Positions 34,592-42,640 are shown, counted from the first letter of the stretch. The stretch is 64,000 bases of DNA from Qipengyuania flavescens (GCF_029688735.1 NZ_JARULD010000001.1:248001-312000), one strand, 5' to 3'. Notes: generated by a model not told the origin, from the letters alone. Numbers and translations are program-made.

Positions 34592-35470
34592 ATGAACGCC
34601 CCCGTCACCATCGATACCGATACCCGCACTTCCGCCCCCACCCCGGCAGATCTTACCCTCACCGTGCGCGACGAGCGTTTCAATCGCGACACCACGCCGC
34701 GCCGTTGGTGGGCGGGCGATGCGTTCGGTACCGCATGGCACAACGCCCTGTCGGCCACTTTCCCGCGCGGCGAGGCATTTTTCATCGAAGCCGTGAAAGC
34801 GCATCGCGATGGTGCCGATCCGAAGCTCGCGGAAGAGATCCGCGCCTTCGTGAAGCAGGAAATCAACCACACACGCGAACACATCGCGTTCAACCGCCTT
34901 GCCGAAGACCACGGTTACGACATCAAGGCGATCGACAAGCGCGTGGGCGAGATGCTCGCGCTGACGAAGGATCGCCCGGTCATCGTCAACCTCGCCGCGA
35001 CCATGGCGCTGGAGCACTACACTGCGATGATGGCGCAGGAATTCCTCGCCAATCCGAACCACTTCAAGGATGCCGATTCGGAGGTGCGCGCGATGTGGGA
35101 ATGGCATTCGGTCGAGGAGATCGAGCACAAGGGCGTCGCCTTCGACACCTGGAACCACGCGACCCGCGACTGGACGCCGTTCCGTCGCTGGAAACTGCGC
35201 AGCCTGATGATGCTGATCGTCAGCTTCAACTTTTTCCGCAACCGCTGGACCGACACGCTGGAGCTGCTGGCGCAGGACGGCATCACCGGCTGGAAGGCCA
35301 AGTGGGGCCTGTTCAAATATCTTACCGTAAAGCCGGGCGTCGTGCGCCGTATCTTCCCGGCGTGGCTGAGCTACTTCAAGCCGGGCTTCCACCCGTGGGA
35401 TCACGACGATCGCCACCTGATCGGCAAATACGAAGGCGAATTCGAAGCGGCGCTGATGCCCGCGGAGTAA
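34592..35470 (+). CDS. PF10118 putative metal-dependent hydrolase
   Basis: 292-aa all-helical protein of the predicted metal-dependent hydrolase family (COG3687). Conserved acidic and His residues occur in FFIEAVKAHRDG, FVKQEINHTREHIAFN, MALEHYTAMMAQEFL and MWEWHSVEEIEHKGVAFD, which resemble the E-x-x-H clusters of ferritin-like di-iron helices. Substrate is not known. GGAG 7 nt upstream of the start. Controlled by the TetR gene beside it (inference). Confidence 0.85.
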   Translation: MNAPVTIDTDTRTSAPTPADLTLTVRDERFNRDTTPRRWWAGDAFGTAWHNALSATFPRGEAFFIEAVKAHRDGADPKLAEEIRAFVKQEINHTREHIAFNRLAEDHGYDIKAIDKRVGEMLALTKDRPVIVNLAATMALEHYTAMMAQEFLANPNHFKDADSEVRAMWEWHSVEEIEHKGVAFDTWNHATRDWTPFRRWKLRSLMMLIVSFNFFRNRWTDTLELLAQDGITGWKAKWGLFKYLTVKPGVVRRIFPAWLSYFKPGFHPWDHDDRHLIGKYEGEFEAALMPAE

Positions 35471-35490
35471 GTCTAACGAAGCAAAACAGG

Positions 35491-35520
35491 AAAGGCCCCG
35501 CAATCGCTTGCGGGGCCTTT
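35491..35520. terminator. Bidirectional intrinsic terminator
   Basis: AAAGGCCCCGCAA (35491-35503), loop TCGC, TTGCGGGGCCTTT (35508-35520): a perfect 13-bp stem flanked by A and T runs, between the PF10118 gene and the convergent GNAT gene. Confidence 0.95.
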
Positions 35521-35528
35521 CGTTTGGG

Positions 35529-36068
35529 TCACGCGGCTTTCGGGGCGGCGACCTCGTCTTCGGACAGGTCGAGGCGGTACATCATGCAATCAGCTTCTTC
35601 GCCGCGTCCGCAACTATGCCGCGACACGGTCTTGCCGGTTGGCCGGAAGCCGAGTTTACGCAACACGCGACCTGAGGCCGGGTTGTCGGTGAAATGTCCG
35701 GCAATGAGCTCTTCGTGGCCGAGCAGTCTTGCGATATCGATCACGCCGCGCGCAGCTTCCGTCGCGTATCCGTGTCCCCAGTATTCTCGAGAAATCCAGT
35801 AACCGAGCTCGACCGATCCTTCGCCCGCATCGATCCCGATGCAGCCGATCAGTTCAGAGCCATTCTCGCCCGGTCGCGTAATTAGAAAACGTGGATAGCG
35901 CGGTTCACGCTTCAGCATGACGAATTGGCGGGCATGTTCGGGACGATAGGGCCACGGTGCGCGCGCGAGGTTGCGGACGACGCCCTCGTCGGCGATCCCG
36001 CCGAACAGCGCTTCTGCATCTTCGGGCCAGGCAGGCCGCAACAGCAGCCTCTCGGTAACATGGAACAT
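35529..36068 (-). CDS. GNAT N-acetyltransferase, RimJ/RimL-type
   Basis: 179 aa. Acetyl-CoA-binding GNAT fold: TERLLLRPAWPEDAEALF at the start, VELGYWISREYWGHGYATEA (motif A with the pyrophosphate loop) and NPASGRVLRKLGFRPTGK (motif B). Family members acetylate ribosomal protein N-termini or small molecules. GGGGAG 7 nt upstream supports MFHVTERLLL as the start. Several His and Cys residues in the C-terminal part are not diagnostic. Confidence 0.9.
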   Translation of the reverse strand: MFHVTERLLLRPAWPEDAEALFGGIADEGVVRNLARAPWPYRPEHARQFVMLKREPRYPRFLITRPGENGSELIGCIGIDAGEGSVELGYWISREYWGHGYATEAARGVIDIARLLGHEELIAGHFTDNPASGRVLRKLGFRPTGKTVSRHSCGRGEEADCMMYRLDLSEDEVAAPKAA

Positions 36069-36169
36069 CGGTATTCTCCCCATATCCACGCTCCGGGCTC
36101 CTAGGCCGGACGCGTGACAGTTGCGTGGCGGCGAAAGGATATTTCGCCAGACTGAGAGGGAGAAACGAC

Positions 36170-36219
36170 AAGAGGGAGACGGGCCCCCTGACTTAACAGG
36201 AAAGTCCCATCTCCCTCTT
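36170..36219 (-). terminator. Long hairpin after rpmA
   Basis: AAGAGGGAGACGGG (36170-36183) and CCCATCTCCCTCTT (36206-36219) pair over 14 bp with one G-U pair, enclosing a loop with an inner CCTG/CAGG stem. It lies 66 bases past the rpmA stop and, read from the minus strand, is followed by a partly T-rich stretch (TTGTCGTTTCTC). It probably ends the rplU-rpmA transcript. Confidence 0.7.
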
Positions 36220-36285
36220 CGGTTGCCGGTGGTTATCCCGGCTGGGACCGTCCCGTCTGGACGATCCCGTTATCGGAGCGTCCGA

Positions 36286-36555
36286 TTATTCGGCGGCTTC
36301 CGCCAGCATGTCGACCGAGACGAATTTGCGGTCGAGCTTGCCCTTGTGGAAGCGCACAATACCGTCGGTTAGGGCGAACAGCGTGTGGTCCTTGCCCATG
36401 CCGACATTGGTGCCCGGATAGAACTTGGTGCCGCGCTGGCGCACGATGATGTTGCCGGCGACGACGTTCTCGCTGCCGAACTTCTTCACACCGAGGCGAC
36501 GACCGGCTGAGTCGCGACCATTGCGCGATGAACCGCCTGCTTTCTTATGTGCCAT
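36286..36555 (-). CDS. rpmA: Ribosomal protein L27
   Basis: 89-aa protein of the large subunit near the peptidyl transferase centre. The N-terminus [20 protein letters not shown] is diagnostic of L27, with [20 protein letters not shown] following. The sequence starts directly with the functional AHKK tail, without the cleavable extension of Firmicutes. It follows rplU by 12 bases. Confidence 0.98.
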   Translation of the reverse strand: MAHKKAGGSSRNGRDSAGRRLGVKKFGSENVVAGNIIVRQRGTKFYPGTNVGMGKDHTLFALTDGIVRFHKGKLDRKFVSVDMLAEAAE

Positions 36556-36567
36556 CGTCCGTAATCC

Positions 36568-37080
36568 TTACTTCTTGTCTTCGGTCTTCTTGGCGGCCTT
36601 CTTCGGCGCTGCCTTCTTGGCCGGAGCCTTTTCCTCGACGGCGCCCTTCTTGGGGGCAGCCTTCTTCGCGGCCGGCTTCTTGGCGTCTGCCTTCTTGGTC
36701 TCGGCCTTCGGCGAGTCGTCCGTCTTGGCTTCGGCCTTCGGAGCCGCTTCCTTCTTCGGCGCAGCCTTCTTCTCGGCCTTCGAATCGCCGACGGCGGTGA
36801 TGCGCAGCAGGGTCATCTGCTGGCGATGGCCGTTCTTGCGGCGATAGTTGTGGCGGCGGCGCTTCTTGAAGACGATCACCTTCTCGCTCTTCGCCTGGGC
36901 GATGATTTCCGCGGACACGGTCACCTTGCCGGCGTCTTCGAGCTTTTCACCTTCACCGGCGAGCAGGACGTCGCCCAGCGTGATGGTATCACCGGCTTCG
37001 CCAGCCAGCTTTTCAACGGCGATCTTGTCTCCGGCGGCAACCCGGTATTGCTTGCCGCCCGTGCGCACTACTGCGAACAT
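36568..37080 (-). CDS. rplU: Ribosomal protein L21 with Lys/Ala-rich tail
   Basis: 170 aa; the first 100 residues are a normal L21 ([18 protein letters not shown], then [19 protein letters not shown], the 23S rRNA contact loop). A low-complexity tail of about 70 residues follows, made of Lys, Ala, Pro and Glu (for example [17 protein letters not shown] and [18 protein letters not shown]). The tail resembles histone H1-like or AlgP-like sequences and roughly doubles the gene. It is in frame and ends at the usual distance before rpmA, so it is not an assembly fusion. Promoter upstream at about 37176-37204. Confidence 0.97.
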   Translation of the reverse strand: MFAVVRTGGKQYRVAAGDKIAVEKLAGEAGDTITLGDVLLAGEGEKLEDAGKVTVSAEIIAQAKSEKVIVFKKRRRHNYRRKNGHRQQMTLLRITAVGDSKAEKKAAPKKEAAPKAEAKTDDSPKAETKKADAKKPAAKKAAPKKGAVEEKAPAKKAAPKKAAKKTEDKK

Positions 37081-37175
37081 GGTGGTTATCTCTCAATCAA
37101 TTAGCTTTGCCGCATCCTTGCGAATATACGGCGCACCCGTCAGGCCACCGAATGGCAGCCCCGGAAAGAAGCGTG

Positions 37176-37204
37176 CCGTTAGGCGAATGGCGGGCCCAAG
37201 TCAA
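37176..37204 (-). promoter_or_regulatory. Candidate rplU-rpmA promoter
   Basis: On the minus strand TTGACT (37204-37199) and TAACGG (37181-37176) are spaced 17 bp apart, about 95 bases before the rplU start. The -35 is good and the -10 is weak. A leader of nearly 100 bases remains, in which I see no classical L21 leader structure. Confidence 0.4.
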
Positions 37205-37269
37205 CGGCCAGAGCGACGATTTTTGCATCCTCGCTGGCGACTTTCGGCCTGCATGATATGGAGAGCGCG

Positions 37270-37788
37270 ATGACGTATCGCAAGCTCTCTCTCGCCGCCT
37301 GTCCGGCGCTCCTGCTGGCCGGATGCGCGACTCCCGCCGATAGCGATTACCCGTCGCTTGCCGTCCGGGACATCGAGCGGGCCGAAGGACAGTTCGATGT
37401 CGGCCCTCCGCAGACGATCGAGGTGCCCGCAGTGGAGACCCCACTCAGCGGCCCCCTCCCCGAACAGCTTGCAACTCTCGTCGCCCGGGCGACAGACGCC
37501 CATCGCGCCTTCACGAGCGCCCTTCCCACAGCCGAGCGCCGGGTGGCGGCAGCTTCGGGCGCTGCAATCGGCAGCGACAGCTGGGCCGCTGCGCAAGTCG
37601 CGCTCGCCGATCTCGATTCTAGCCGCAGCCTGGCCTCGGTGCCGCTCGGCGATCTCGACATACTGTACGCCGCAGCATCGGTGCAGGCGGAGGAGACGGC
37701 AGCAATCGAGGCCGCGCGCGCCCAGGTCATCGCAATGGTCGCGGAAGAGGACGCAGCGCTGGAGCGACTGCGCGCGCGCGTTCGATGA
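37270..37788 (+). CDS. Small lipoprotein, 172 aa
   Basis: Lipobox LLLAGCATP after MTYRKLSLAACPA marks an outer- or inner-membrane lipoprotein. The mature part is helical and Ala-rich, with VARATDAHRAFTSALPTAE, AAAQVALADLDSSRSLAS and a C-terminal EEDAALERLRARVR coiled-coil-like segment. No function is recognised. GGAG 6 nt upstream selects the second Met. The stop overlaps the Fnr-type gene by 4 bases, so they are co-translated, although a functional link is not obvious. Confidence 0.8.
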   Translation: MTYRKLSLAACPALLLAGCATPADSDYPSLAVRDIERAEGQFDVGPPQTIEVPAVETPLSGPLPEQLATLVARATDAHRAFTSALPTAERRVAAASGAAIGSDSWAAAQVALADLDSSRSLASVPLGDLDILYAAASVQAEETAAIEAARAQVIAMVAEEDAALERLRARVR

Positions 37789-38465
37789 GCCTCGCCTGCG
37801 CGACGTGTCCGGTGCGCGACCGCGCGGCCTGCGCCGTGCTCGACGAGGCCGAACGTGACGAGCTGGCAAAGGCCGGGCGCACGCGAAGGCTTGCGAAGGG
37901 CGAGACACTGTTCTCGGCTGGCTTGAGCGATGCGGCCTGCGCCACGCTTGTCAGCGGTGCCCTGAAAATCACCTCGACGGACAGCGACGGCCGCGAACGC
38001 ATCCTGTCGCTCGTGCACCCCAGCGGCTTTGTCGGCGAGATGTTCGGGCCCTATGTCCAGCACGATGTCGTGGCGCTGGGCGAAAGCGAGGTCTGCGTGT
38101 TCTCCGGTCCCGCTTTCGAGCGGGCGATCGAACGCTACCCGCGGCTCGGCACGGCGCTTTTGCGGCGCACGCAGGAAGATCTCTATGCCAGCCGCGAGTT
38201 GCTGTCGCTGACCGGAAATGCCTCGGCCGAACGCCGCGTGGCGGGCGCAATCCTGTCGCTGGCCCGATCGGCGAGCGATTCGCCCTGTCATCCGGCGCGG
38301 CGCTTCGACCTGCCGCTTTCACGAAGCGAGCTTGCCGATATGCTGGGCTTGACCATCGAAACCGTCAGCCGGACGCTCACCCGCTTCGAACGCGCCGGGG
38401 CGATCCGACGCGACGGAAAACGCGGGATCGAATTGCTCGACCCCGCGCTCCTCCCCGACACCTGA
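37785..38465 (+). CDS. fnrL: Fnr-type oxygen-responsive regulator
   Basis: 226-aa Crp/Fnr-family regulator. Three N-terminal cysteines (Cys5, Cys8, Cys16) and Cys104 (SEVCVFSG) match the four ligands of the oxygen-labile 4Fe-4S cluster of FNR. The cyclic-nucleotide-like fold is followed by the helix-turn-helix LSRSELADMLGLTIETVSRT, in which Glu192, Ser195 and Arg196 occupy the E-x2-S-R positions that recognise TTGAT half-sites in FNR. It would activate microaerobic genes when the cluster is intact. A perfect FNR box lies about 480 bases downstream. Confidence 0.88.
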   Translation: MSLACATCPVRDRAACAVLDEAERDELAKAGRTRRLAKGETLFSAGLSDAACATLVSGALKITSTDSDGRERILSLVHPSGFVGEMFGPYVQHDVVALGESEVCVFSGPAFERAIERYPRLGTALLRRTQEDLYASRELLSLTGNASAERRVAGAILSLARSASDSPCHPARRFDLPLSRSELADMLGLTIETVSRTLTRFERAGAIRRDGKRGIELLDPALLPDT

Positions 38466-38471
38466 ATTCGA

Positions 38472-38897
38472 TCAGCGGACCAGGGCCGCAATCGTCACGG
38501 TCGTCACGCCCCAGCAGAAGATGATGACCGGCAGGATGAGCATCTGGACGCTTGCATCCTTGGCCGTGAGCCGCCCGGTCAGTGTGGCGATGCCATCGCG
38601 GCGCAGCTTGGCGTAGCTCATCGGGCGCGAAGCGGTTCCGGGTGCCAGCCTGGTCCAGATCGCCGGGACGCCGAAGCCGGCCACGACGAACAAGGTGAAG
38701 ATGGCCATCGGAATGATCAGGCCGGGGGTCGATAGCCCCGCCGCCATTACGGCAAGGAACCCGAGGTAAAGCGCCACGGTCGCGGCATAGAGGCCCTTGG
38801 GCAGCTCGAACGTGCGATCGACCTCGTGGCGGAATTTCGGCGCAGGAACGATGGCGGCCTGCCGGGCAACGAGTTCGCGAGTAAGATGCTTGGACAT
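38472..38897 (-). CDS. Membrane protein with an FNR box, 141 aa
   Basis: Not recognised. A cytosolic N-terminus of about 35 residues (LPKGLYA marks the first helix) is followed by two closely spaced helices (ATVALYLGFLAVMAAGL and LIIPMAIFTLFVVAGFGV). A loop comes next, with SRPMSYAKLRRDGIATLTGR, and then a third helix at the C-terminus (LILPVIIFCWGVTTVTIAAL). AAGGAG 7 nt upstream supports the start. Its position behind an FNR site suggests expression at low oxygen, perhaps in respiration (inference). Confidence 0.75.
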   Translation of the reverse strand: MSKHLTRELVARQAAIVPAPKFRHEVDRTFELPKGLYAATVALYLGFLAVMAAGLSTPGLIIPMAIFTLFVVAGFGVPAIWTRLAPGTASRPMSYAKLRRDGIATLTGRLTAKDASVQMLILPVIIFCWGVTTVTIAALVR

Positions 38898-38901
38898 GTT
38901 C

Positions 38902-38961
38902 GGTCTCCTTGTTGGAGACCTTTTGGCCGGAGCCGGAGATCGATTCCTTGATCGAGATCAA
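38902..38961 (-). promoter_or_regulatory. Perfect FNR box and a hairpin over the ribosome-binding site
   Basis: TTGATCGAGATCAA at 38948-38961 matches the FNR consensus TTGAT-N4-ATCAA exactly and is centred about 57 bases before the start codon at 38897. GGTCTCC/GGAGACC arms (38902-38908, 38914-38920) form a perfect 7-bp stem; on the mRNA, the arm nearest the start codon contains the GGAG of the ribosome-binding site. If the transcript starts upstream of the hairpin, the site is masked. Confidence 0.85.
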
Positions 38962-38971
38962 ACCACGCGAA

Positions 38972-39442
38972 TTACTCCCAGCGCGCGATATCCTCGTGGT
39001 CTTGTCCGCGCGGCTCGATCCAGTGCCAGCCGTCGGCGCGCTTTTCGCGCTTCCACAGCCATGCTGCGCTCTTGAGGTGGTCCATCAGATAGTCGGCGGC
39101 GGCAAAGGCGTCGCGGCGATGGCGGGCTGCCGTGGCGACGAGCACAATGGCCTCTCCCGGCGTCATGACGCCGATGCGATGCCAGACCAAGGCTCCGTCG
39201 AGTGCGAATTGGTCGCGGGCTGTTTCCGTCAGCTCCCGCATCGCCGGCAGGGTCAGCGGTTCGTAATGCGACAGCTCGAGCGCGCGGACATCGCCATCGG
39301 GCCTGACCTTGCCAAGAAACGATACGACACCGCCCGCCTCGCCATGTGCGGCGTTGAACGCGGCCAGCGCCTCTCCGACCGACAGCCCCTTGTCGAGCAG
39401 CCGGACATCGAGCGGCGTGTCGATGGTGATCCTAGCCACCAC
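38972..39442 (-). CDS. moaE: Molybdopterin synthase catalytic subunit
   Basis: 156-aa large subunit that, with MoaD, inserts two sulfurs into precursor Z to form molybdopterin. The active-site Lys cluster is in MDHLKSAAWLWKREKRADG, and LELSHYEPLTLPAM and WHRIGVMTPGEAIVLV are MoaE hallmarks. GTG start overlapping the moaD stop by 11 bases. Last gene of a long minus-strand run; the FNR box follows its stop. Confidence 0.95.
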   Translation of the reverse strand: MVARITIDTPLDVRLLDKGLSVGEALAAFNAAHGEAGGVVSFLGKVRPDGDVRALELSHYEPLTLPAMRELTETARDQFALDGALVWHRIGVMTPGEAIVLVATAARHRRDAFAAADYLMDHLKSAAWLWKREKRADGWHWIEPRGQDHEDIARWE

Positions 39443-39674
39443 TCACCGGCGGTAGCAGCGCGACCTCGTCGCCATCAAAGGCGTTGAGCCGTGTCTTGTC
39501 GGCAAGGACCTTGCCTGCGCAGGCCACATTGACGCGCTGCGCTGCCAATTGCTCCGCGACTTGCGGGCCTACCGCCCCCAGCAGGCCGGACCAGTCCAGC
39601 GGCGCCTGGACTTCAAGCGCCTGTTTCCCTGCCAGATCGCGCAACGGGCCGAGAAAGAGGATCGTCACGGCCAT
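39432..39674 (-). CDS. moaD: Molybdopterin synthase sulfur-carrier subunit
   Basis: 80-aa ubiquitin-fold protein. The C-terminal PPVSGG ends in the Gly-Gly that is adenylated and thiocarboxylated by MoeB. The N-terminal strand VTILFLGPLRDLAGK and ADKTRLNAFDGDEVALL are characteristic. Located directly before moaE, in the normal order. The start ATG follows the small orphan gene by 3 bases. Confidence 0.92.
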   Translation of the reverse strand: MAVTILFLGPLRDLAGKQALEVQAPLDWSGLLGAVGPQVAEQLAAQRVNVACAGKVLADKTRLNAFDGDEVALLPPVSGG

Positions 39675-39677
39675 GCC

Positions 39678-39977
39678 TCAGGTCTCCAGATATTGGCCGG
39701 TAACGCCAGGAGCGCTGGCGAGATAAGAGACGGTCGCATCGAGCGCAGCGCCTTCGCCGGCCACCATGTTCACCCGGCGAGGCGTATGTTTGCGCGCGAG
39801 GCCGGCGGTGATGGCCCTGCGCCAGTCGCGGTGTGTATGGTCAGCCGCCGGTACCGTGATGACCACATCGAGACCGTCCTCCAGCTGATGCTCGATATGG
39901 CTGAGCCAGTGCTGGTGGAACAGGCTCGCAGCGGCGAGCGGGTCCTTGGGCAGGTCGTCCACCGCGATGCACTTCAT
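39678..39977 (-). CDS. Conserved small protein between folB and moaD, 99 aa
   Basis: Not assigned. A short alpha/beta sequence with HQHWLSHIEHQLEDGLDVV, an ITVPAADHTHRDWR strand-loop rich in His/Asp, RRVNMVAGEGA and a closing APGVTGQYLET. The pattern resembles a fragment of a Rossmann fold, as in the C-terminal end of short-chain dehydrogenases, but without a nucleotide-binding Gly motif. Its start overlaps the folB stop by ATGA, and moaD follows after 3 bases, so it is expressed with them. A link to pterin metabolism is a guess. Confidence 0.75.
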   Translation of the reverse strand: MKCIAVDDLPKDPLAAASLFHQHWLSHIEHQLEDGLDVVITVPAADHTHRDWRRAITAGLARKHTPRRVNMVAGEGAALDATVSYLASAPGVTGQYLET

Positions 39978-40348
39978 TCGCGTCGCTCGCGGTGCAGCGT
40001 GATGCCGATTTTCTCGCCCGCCTCGGCTATGGCCAGCTTCACGATCTTGACCGTCACCGCCTCCACCCTCCTGTCCTGCAGGAACAGCGTCTCGCACACA
40101 TGGTCCGCAACCGCCTCGATCAGCTTGAAATGCACGCCCTCGGGTAGTGCCTCGGAGGCGGCAAACTTCAGGTCCATGTAGTTCTTCGATTCGTCCAGCG
40201 AAGTGTCCGCATCGTAATGGCGCAGCGGCTTCATCCGAACCTGGATGGTAAAGCGCAACGGCTGCGGCTTGCCCGTCTCTTCTGAATAGATGCCGGTAAG
40301 CACGTCGTGCTCGAAATCGGCCACTTCGAGGATCAGCGAATCGTCCAT
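39974..40348 (-). CDS. folB: Dihydroneopterin aldolase
   Basis: 124-aa enzyme of folate synthesis that splits dihydroneopterin into 6-hydroxymethyl-dihydropterin and glycolaldehyde. VADFEHDVLTGIYSEE is the FolB N-terminal signature, with the substrate Glu in HFKLIEAVADHVCE and the catalytic Lys in VKIVKLAIAEAGEKIG. A Met at 40348 begins the conserved part. The upstream gene is the methyltransferase at 40359. Confidence 0.92.
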   Translation of the reverse strand: MDDSLILEVADFEHDVLTGIYSEETGKPQPLRFTIQVRMKPLRHYDADTSLDESKNYMDLKFAASEALPEGVHFKLIEAVADHVCETLFLQDRRVEAVTVKIVKLAIAEAGEKIGITLHRERRE

Positions 40349-40358
40349 GCCTTGTTCT

Positions 40359-41249
40359 CTAGCTTGGATTGGACCAGCGCGCGAAGATCGCAGTGGGCAG
40401 GAGGCGACCCGAGGTATCTTCCTGCACGGCAAGGTCGCCATGCTCGATCATGCCGGGCAGGTCTGCGAAAACCTCCTCCAGCAAGCCGCCGAGCGCGAGG
40501 CTGCTCATGCGAACGGCGTAGACGGTGAGGAACAGGAACCGGCTGTCGCCATCAAGCAATTGGCGGCAATCGGAGACGAGATCGGGCAGGCCCTGCTCCA
40601 GCCGCCACACCTCGCCATCGGGTCCGCGCCCGAACTTGGGCGGATCGAGGATGATCCCGTCGTAACGTCGCCCGCGCCGCACTTCGCGCGCGGTATATTT
40701 CATCGCATCCTCGACCAGCCAGCGGATCGGACGATCCTCCAGCCCGGCCAGCGCCGCGTTCTCGCGCGCCTGGGCGACGGACTTCTTGCTCGCATCGACA
40801 TGGGTGACGCGGCCGTATTTGCTCAGCGCCTGCGTGCCGACGCCGGTATAGCCGAACAGGTTCATCGTCTCGGCATCGCGGGCCTCGCCGAGTTGTCCGC
40901 CCATCCAGTCCCACACGGGTGCCATGTCGGGGAAGAAGCCGAGATGGCGGAAGGGCGTGCATTGCGCGGTGAAGCGCGCCTCCTCGCCCCAGCCCAATTC
41001 CCAGCCGTTCTCCCGCACATCCTTGGCATACTGCCAGCGGCCGCCGCCATCCTCGTCGCTGCCGGGAACGAATTCGCCATGCGCGTCCCAGTCGTCGAGA
41101 CGGGGCGTCCACATCGCCTGCGGTTCGGGGCGGATGAAGCGGTACGGGCCGTATTCCTCGAACTTGCGACCATGGCCGCTGTCGAGCAGGCGGTAGGCAT
41201 CCCAGCCCTCGCCCACCATCAACACGGGATCGCGGCGCAGCTCTGCCAT
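40359..41249 (-). CDS. Class I SAM-dependent methyltransferase, RlmI/RlmK-like
   Basis: 296 aa. SAM-binding motif I is TMNLFGYTGVGTQAL, motif II ends in VTHVDASKKSVAQARENAAL, and the catalytic motif IV is IILDPPKFGRG, as in RlmI-type enzymes that methylate 23S rRNA cytosines. It lacks the N-terminal PUA domain of E. coli RlmI, so the RNA target is uncertain. Its start overlaps the thrC stop by one base (TGATG), so it is translated after thrC. Confidence 0.9.
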   Translation of the reverse strand: MAELRRDPVLMVGEGWDAYRLLDSGHGRKFEEYGPYRFIRPEPQAMWTPRLDDWDAHGEFVPGSDEDGGGRWQYAKDVRENGWELGWGEEARFTAQCTPFRHLGFFPDMAPVWDWMGGQLGEARDAETMNLFGYTGVGTQALSKYGRVTHVDASKKSVAQARENAALAGLEDRPIRWLVEDAMKYTAREVRRGRRYDGIILDPPKFGRGPDGEVWRLEQGLPDLVSDCRQLLDGDSRFLFLTVYAVRMSSLALGGLLEEVFADLPGMIEHGDLAVQEDTSGRLLPTAIFARWSNPS

Positions 41250-42640
41250 CAGGCGGCGTGCTCGAGGATGTGGTCGCGCACCGCTTCATAGGTCCCGGGA
41301 AGCTCGATGTAGGCCTCCTCGCGCGCGAACAGGTCGCCAACGCGATTGGGGAGAGCGGGACGAATGCCGGTGGCTCGTTCGACCGCATCGCTGAATTTCG
41401 CCGGATGAGCCGTCGCCAGTGTCACAACCGGGACCTGCGGCGCGAGGTCGGCGCGACGTGCGGCGTGAAGACCGATGGCGGTGTGGGGATCGATGATCTC
41501 GCCCCAGTTTTCGTAGGCTTGGCGAATCGACGCCGCCGTTTCGTCCTCGTCCACCCGAGCACTGGCAAACAGGCCCGCGGCTCCCTCGCGCTGGGCATTG
41601 CTGAGCATCATCGCGCGGCTGCCTTCGAACCCGCGCATTTGGTCTCCAAGGGCGCCCCCGTCGCGGCCGCCGACATCGAACAGCAGCCGTTCGAAGTTCG
41701 AGCTCACCTGGATGTCCATGCTCGGCGCGGCGGTGGGGGTCACGTTGCCTGCGGAATAGTCCCCGCTGCTCAGCGCGCGGTGGAGGATGTCGTTGACGTT
41801 TGTGGCAACGATCAGCCGCTCGATCGGCAGGCCCATGCGCGCGGCGACATGGCCGGCGAACACATCGCCGAAATTGCCGGTCGGCACGCTGAAGGCGAGT
41901 TTGCGGTTGGGCCCGCCCAATTGAAGCGAGGCGGCGAAGTAGTAGACCACCTGCGCCATCAACCGCGCCCAGTTGATCGAATTGACCGCGCCGATGCGAT
42001 GCCGCGCGGTAACGCTCTCGTCGGCGAAGATGCGCTTCACCATCGCCTGGGCGTCGTCGAAGCTCCCTTCGATGGCGATATTGTGCACGTTCGGCGCGCG
42101 CACGGTGGTCATTTGGCGGCGTTGGACGTCGCTCACCCGGCCCTGGGGGTGGAGCATGAAGATCTCGACATTGTCACGGCCCGCCACAGCGTCGATCGCG
42201 GCGCTGCCGGTATCCCCGCTGGTCGCGCCGACGATGGTCAGGCGGCTGTCCTCGCGGGCGAGAAACTCCTCGAAGAGCAGCCCGAGCAATTGCAACGCGA
42301 CATCCTTGAACGCCAGCGTCGGGCCATGGAACAGTTCGAGCAGCCATTGTCGCTCGTCCAACTGGACCAGCGGCGTAACGGCGGTGTGGGCGAAGCGGCT
42401 GTAGGCTTCCCCGGTCAATTCGCTGAGGCGGTCCGGCGTGAGGCTATCGCCGACGAAGGGCGCCATTACCCGCGCGGCGAGTTCGGCATAGGGCAAACCG
42501 CGCATCTCGCGGATTTCGTCCATGCCGAATTGCGGCCAGCTTTCCGGCACATAGAGGCCGCCATCGGACGCGAGCCCGGCCAGCGTGACCTCGGCAAAGT
42601 CGAGCGCAGGAGCGCTGCCACGGGTGGAGACGTATTTCAT
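41249..42640 (-). CDS. threonine synthase thrC: Threonine synthase
   Basis: 463-aa PLP enzyme that converts O-phosphohomoserine to threonine. The PLP-binding Lys112 is in FHGPTLAFKDVALQLLG. MKYVSTRG at the start and TIVGATSGDTGSAAIDAV (phosphate loop) are family marks. The length suits the long, E. coli/yeast-like class. It follows SURF1 by 59 bases on the same strand and is at the tail of the oxidase cluster, a common arrangement in alphaproteobacteria. Confidence 0.96.
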   Translation of the reverse strand: MKYVSTRGSAPALDFAEVTLAGLASDGGLYVPESWPQFGMDEIREMRGLPYAELAARVMAPFVGDSLTPDRLSELTGEAYSRFAHTAVTPLVQLDERQWLLELFHGPTLAFKDVALQLLGLLFEEFLAREDSRLTIVGATSGDTGSAAIDAVAGRDNVEIFMLHPQGRVSDVQRRQMTTVRAPNVHNIAIEGSFDDAQAMVKRIFADESVTARHRIGAVNSINWARLMAQVVYYFAASLQLGGPNRKLAFSVPTGNFGDVFAGHVAARMGLPIERLIVATNVNDILHRALSSGDYSAGNVTPTAAPSMDIQVSSNFERLLFDVGGRDGGALGDQMRGFEGSRAMMLSNAQREGAAGLFASARVDEDETAASIRQAYENWGEIIDPHTAIGLHAARRADLAPQVPVVTLATAHPAKFSDAVERATGIRPALPNRVGDLFAREEAYIELPGTYEAVRDHILEHAA

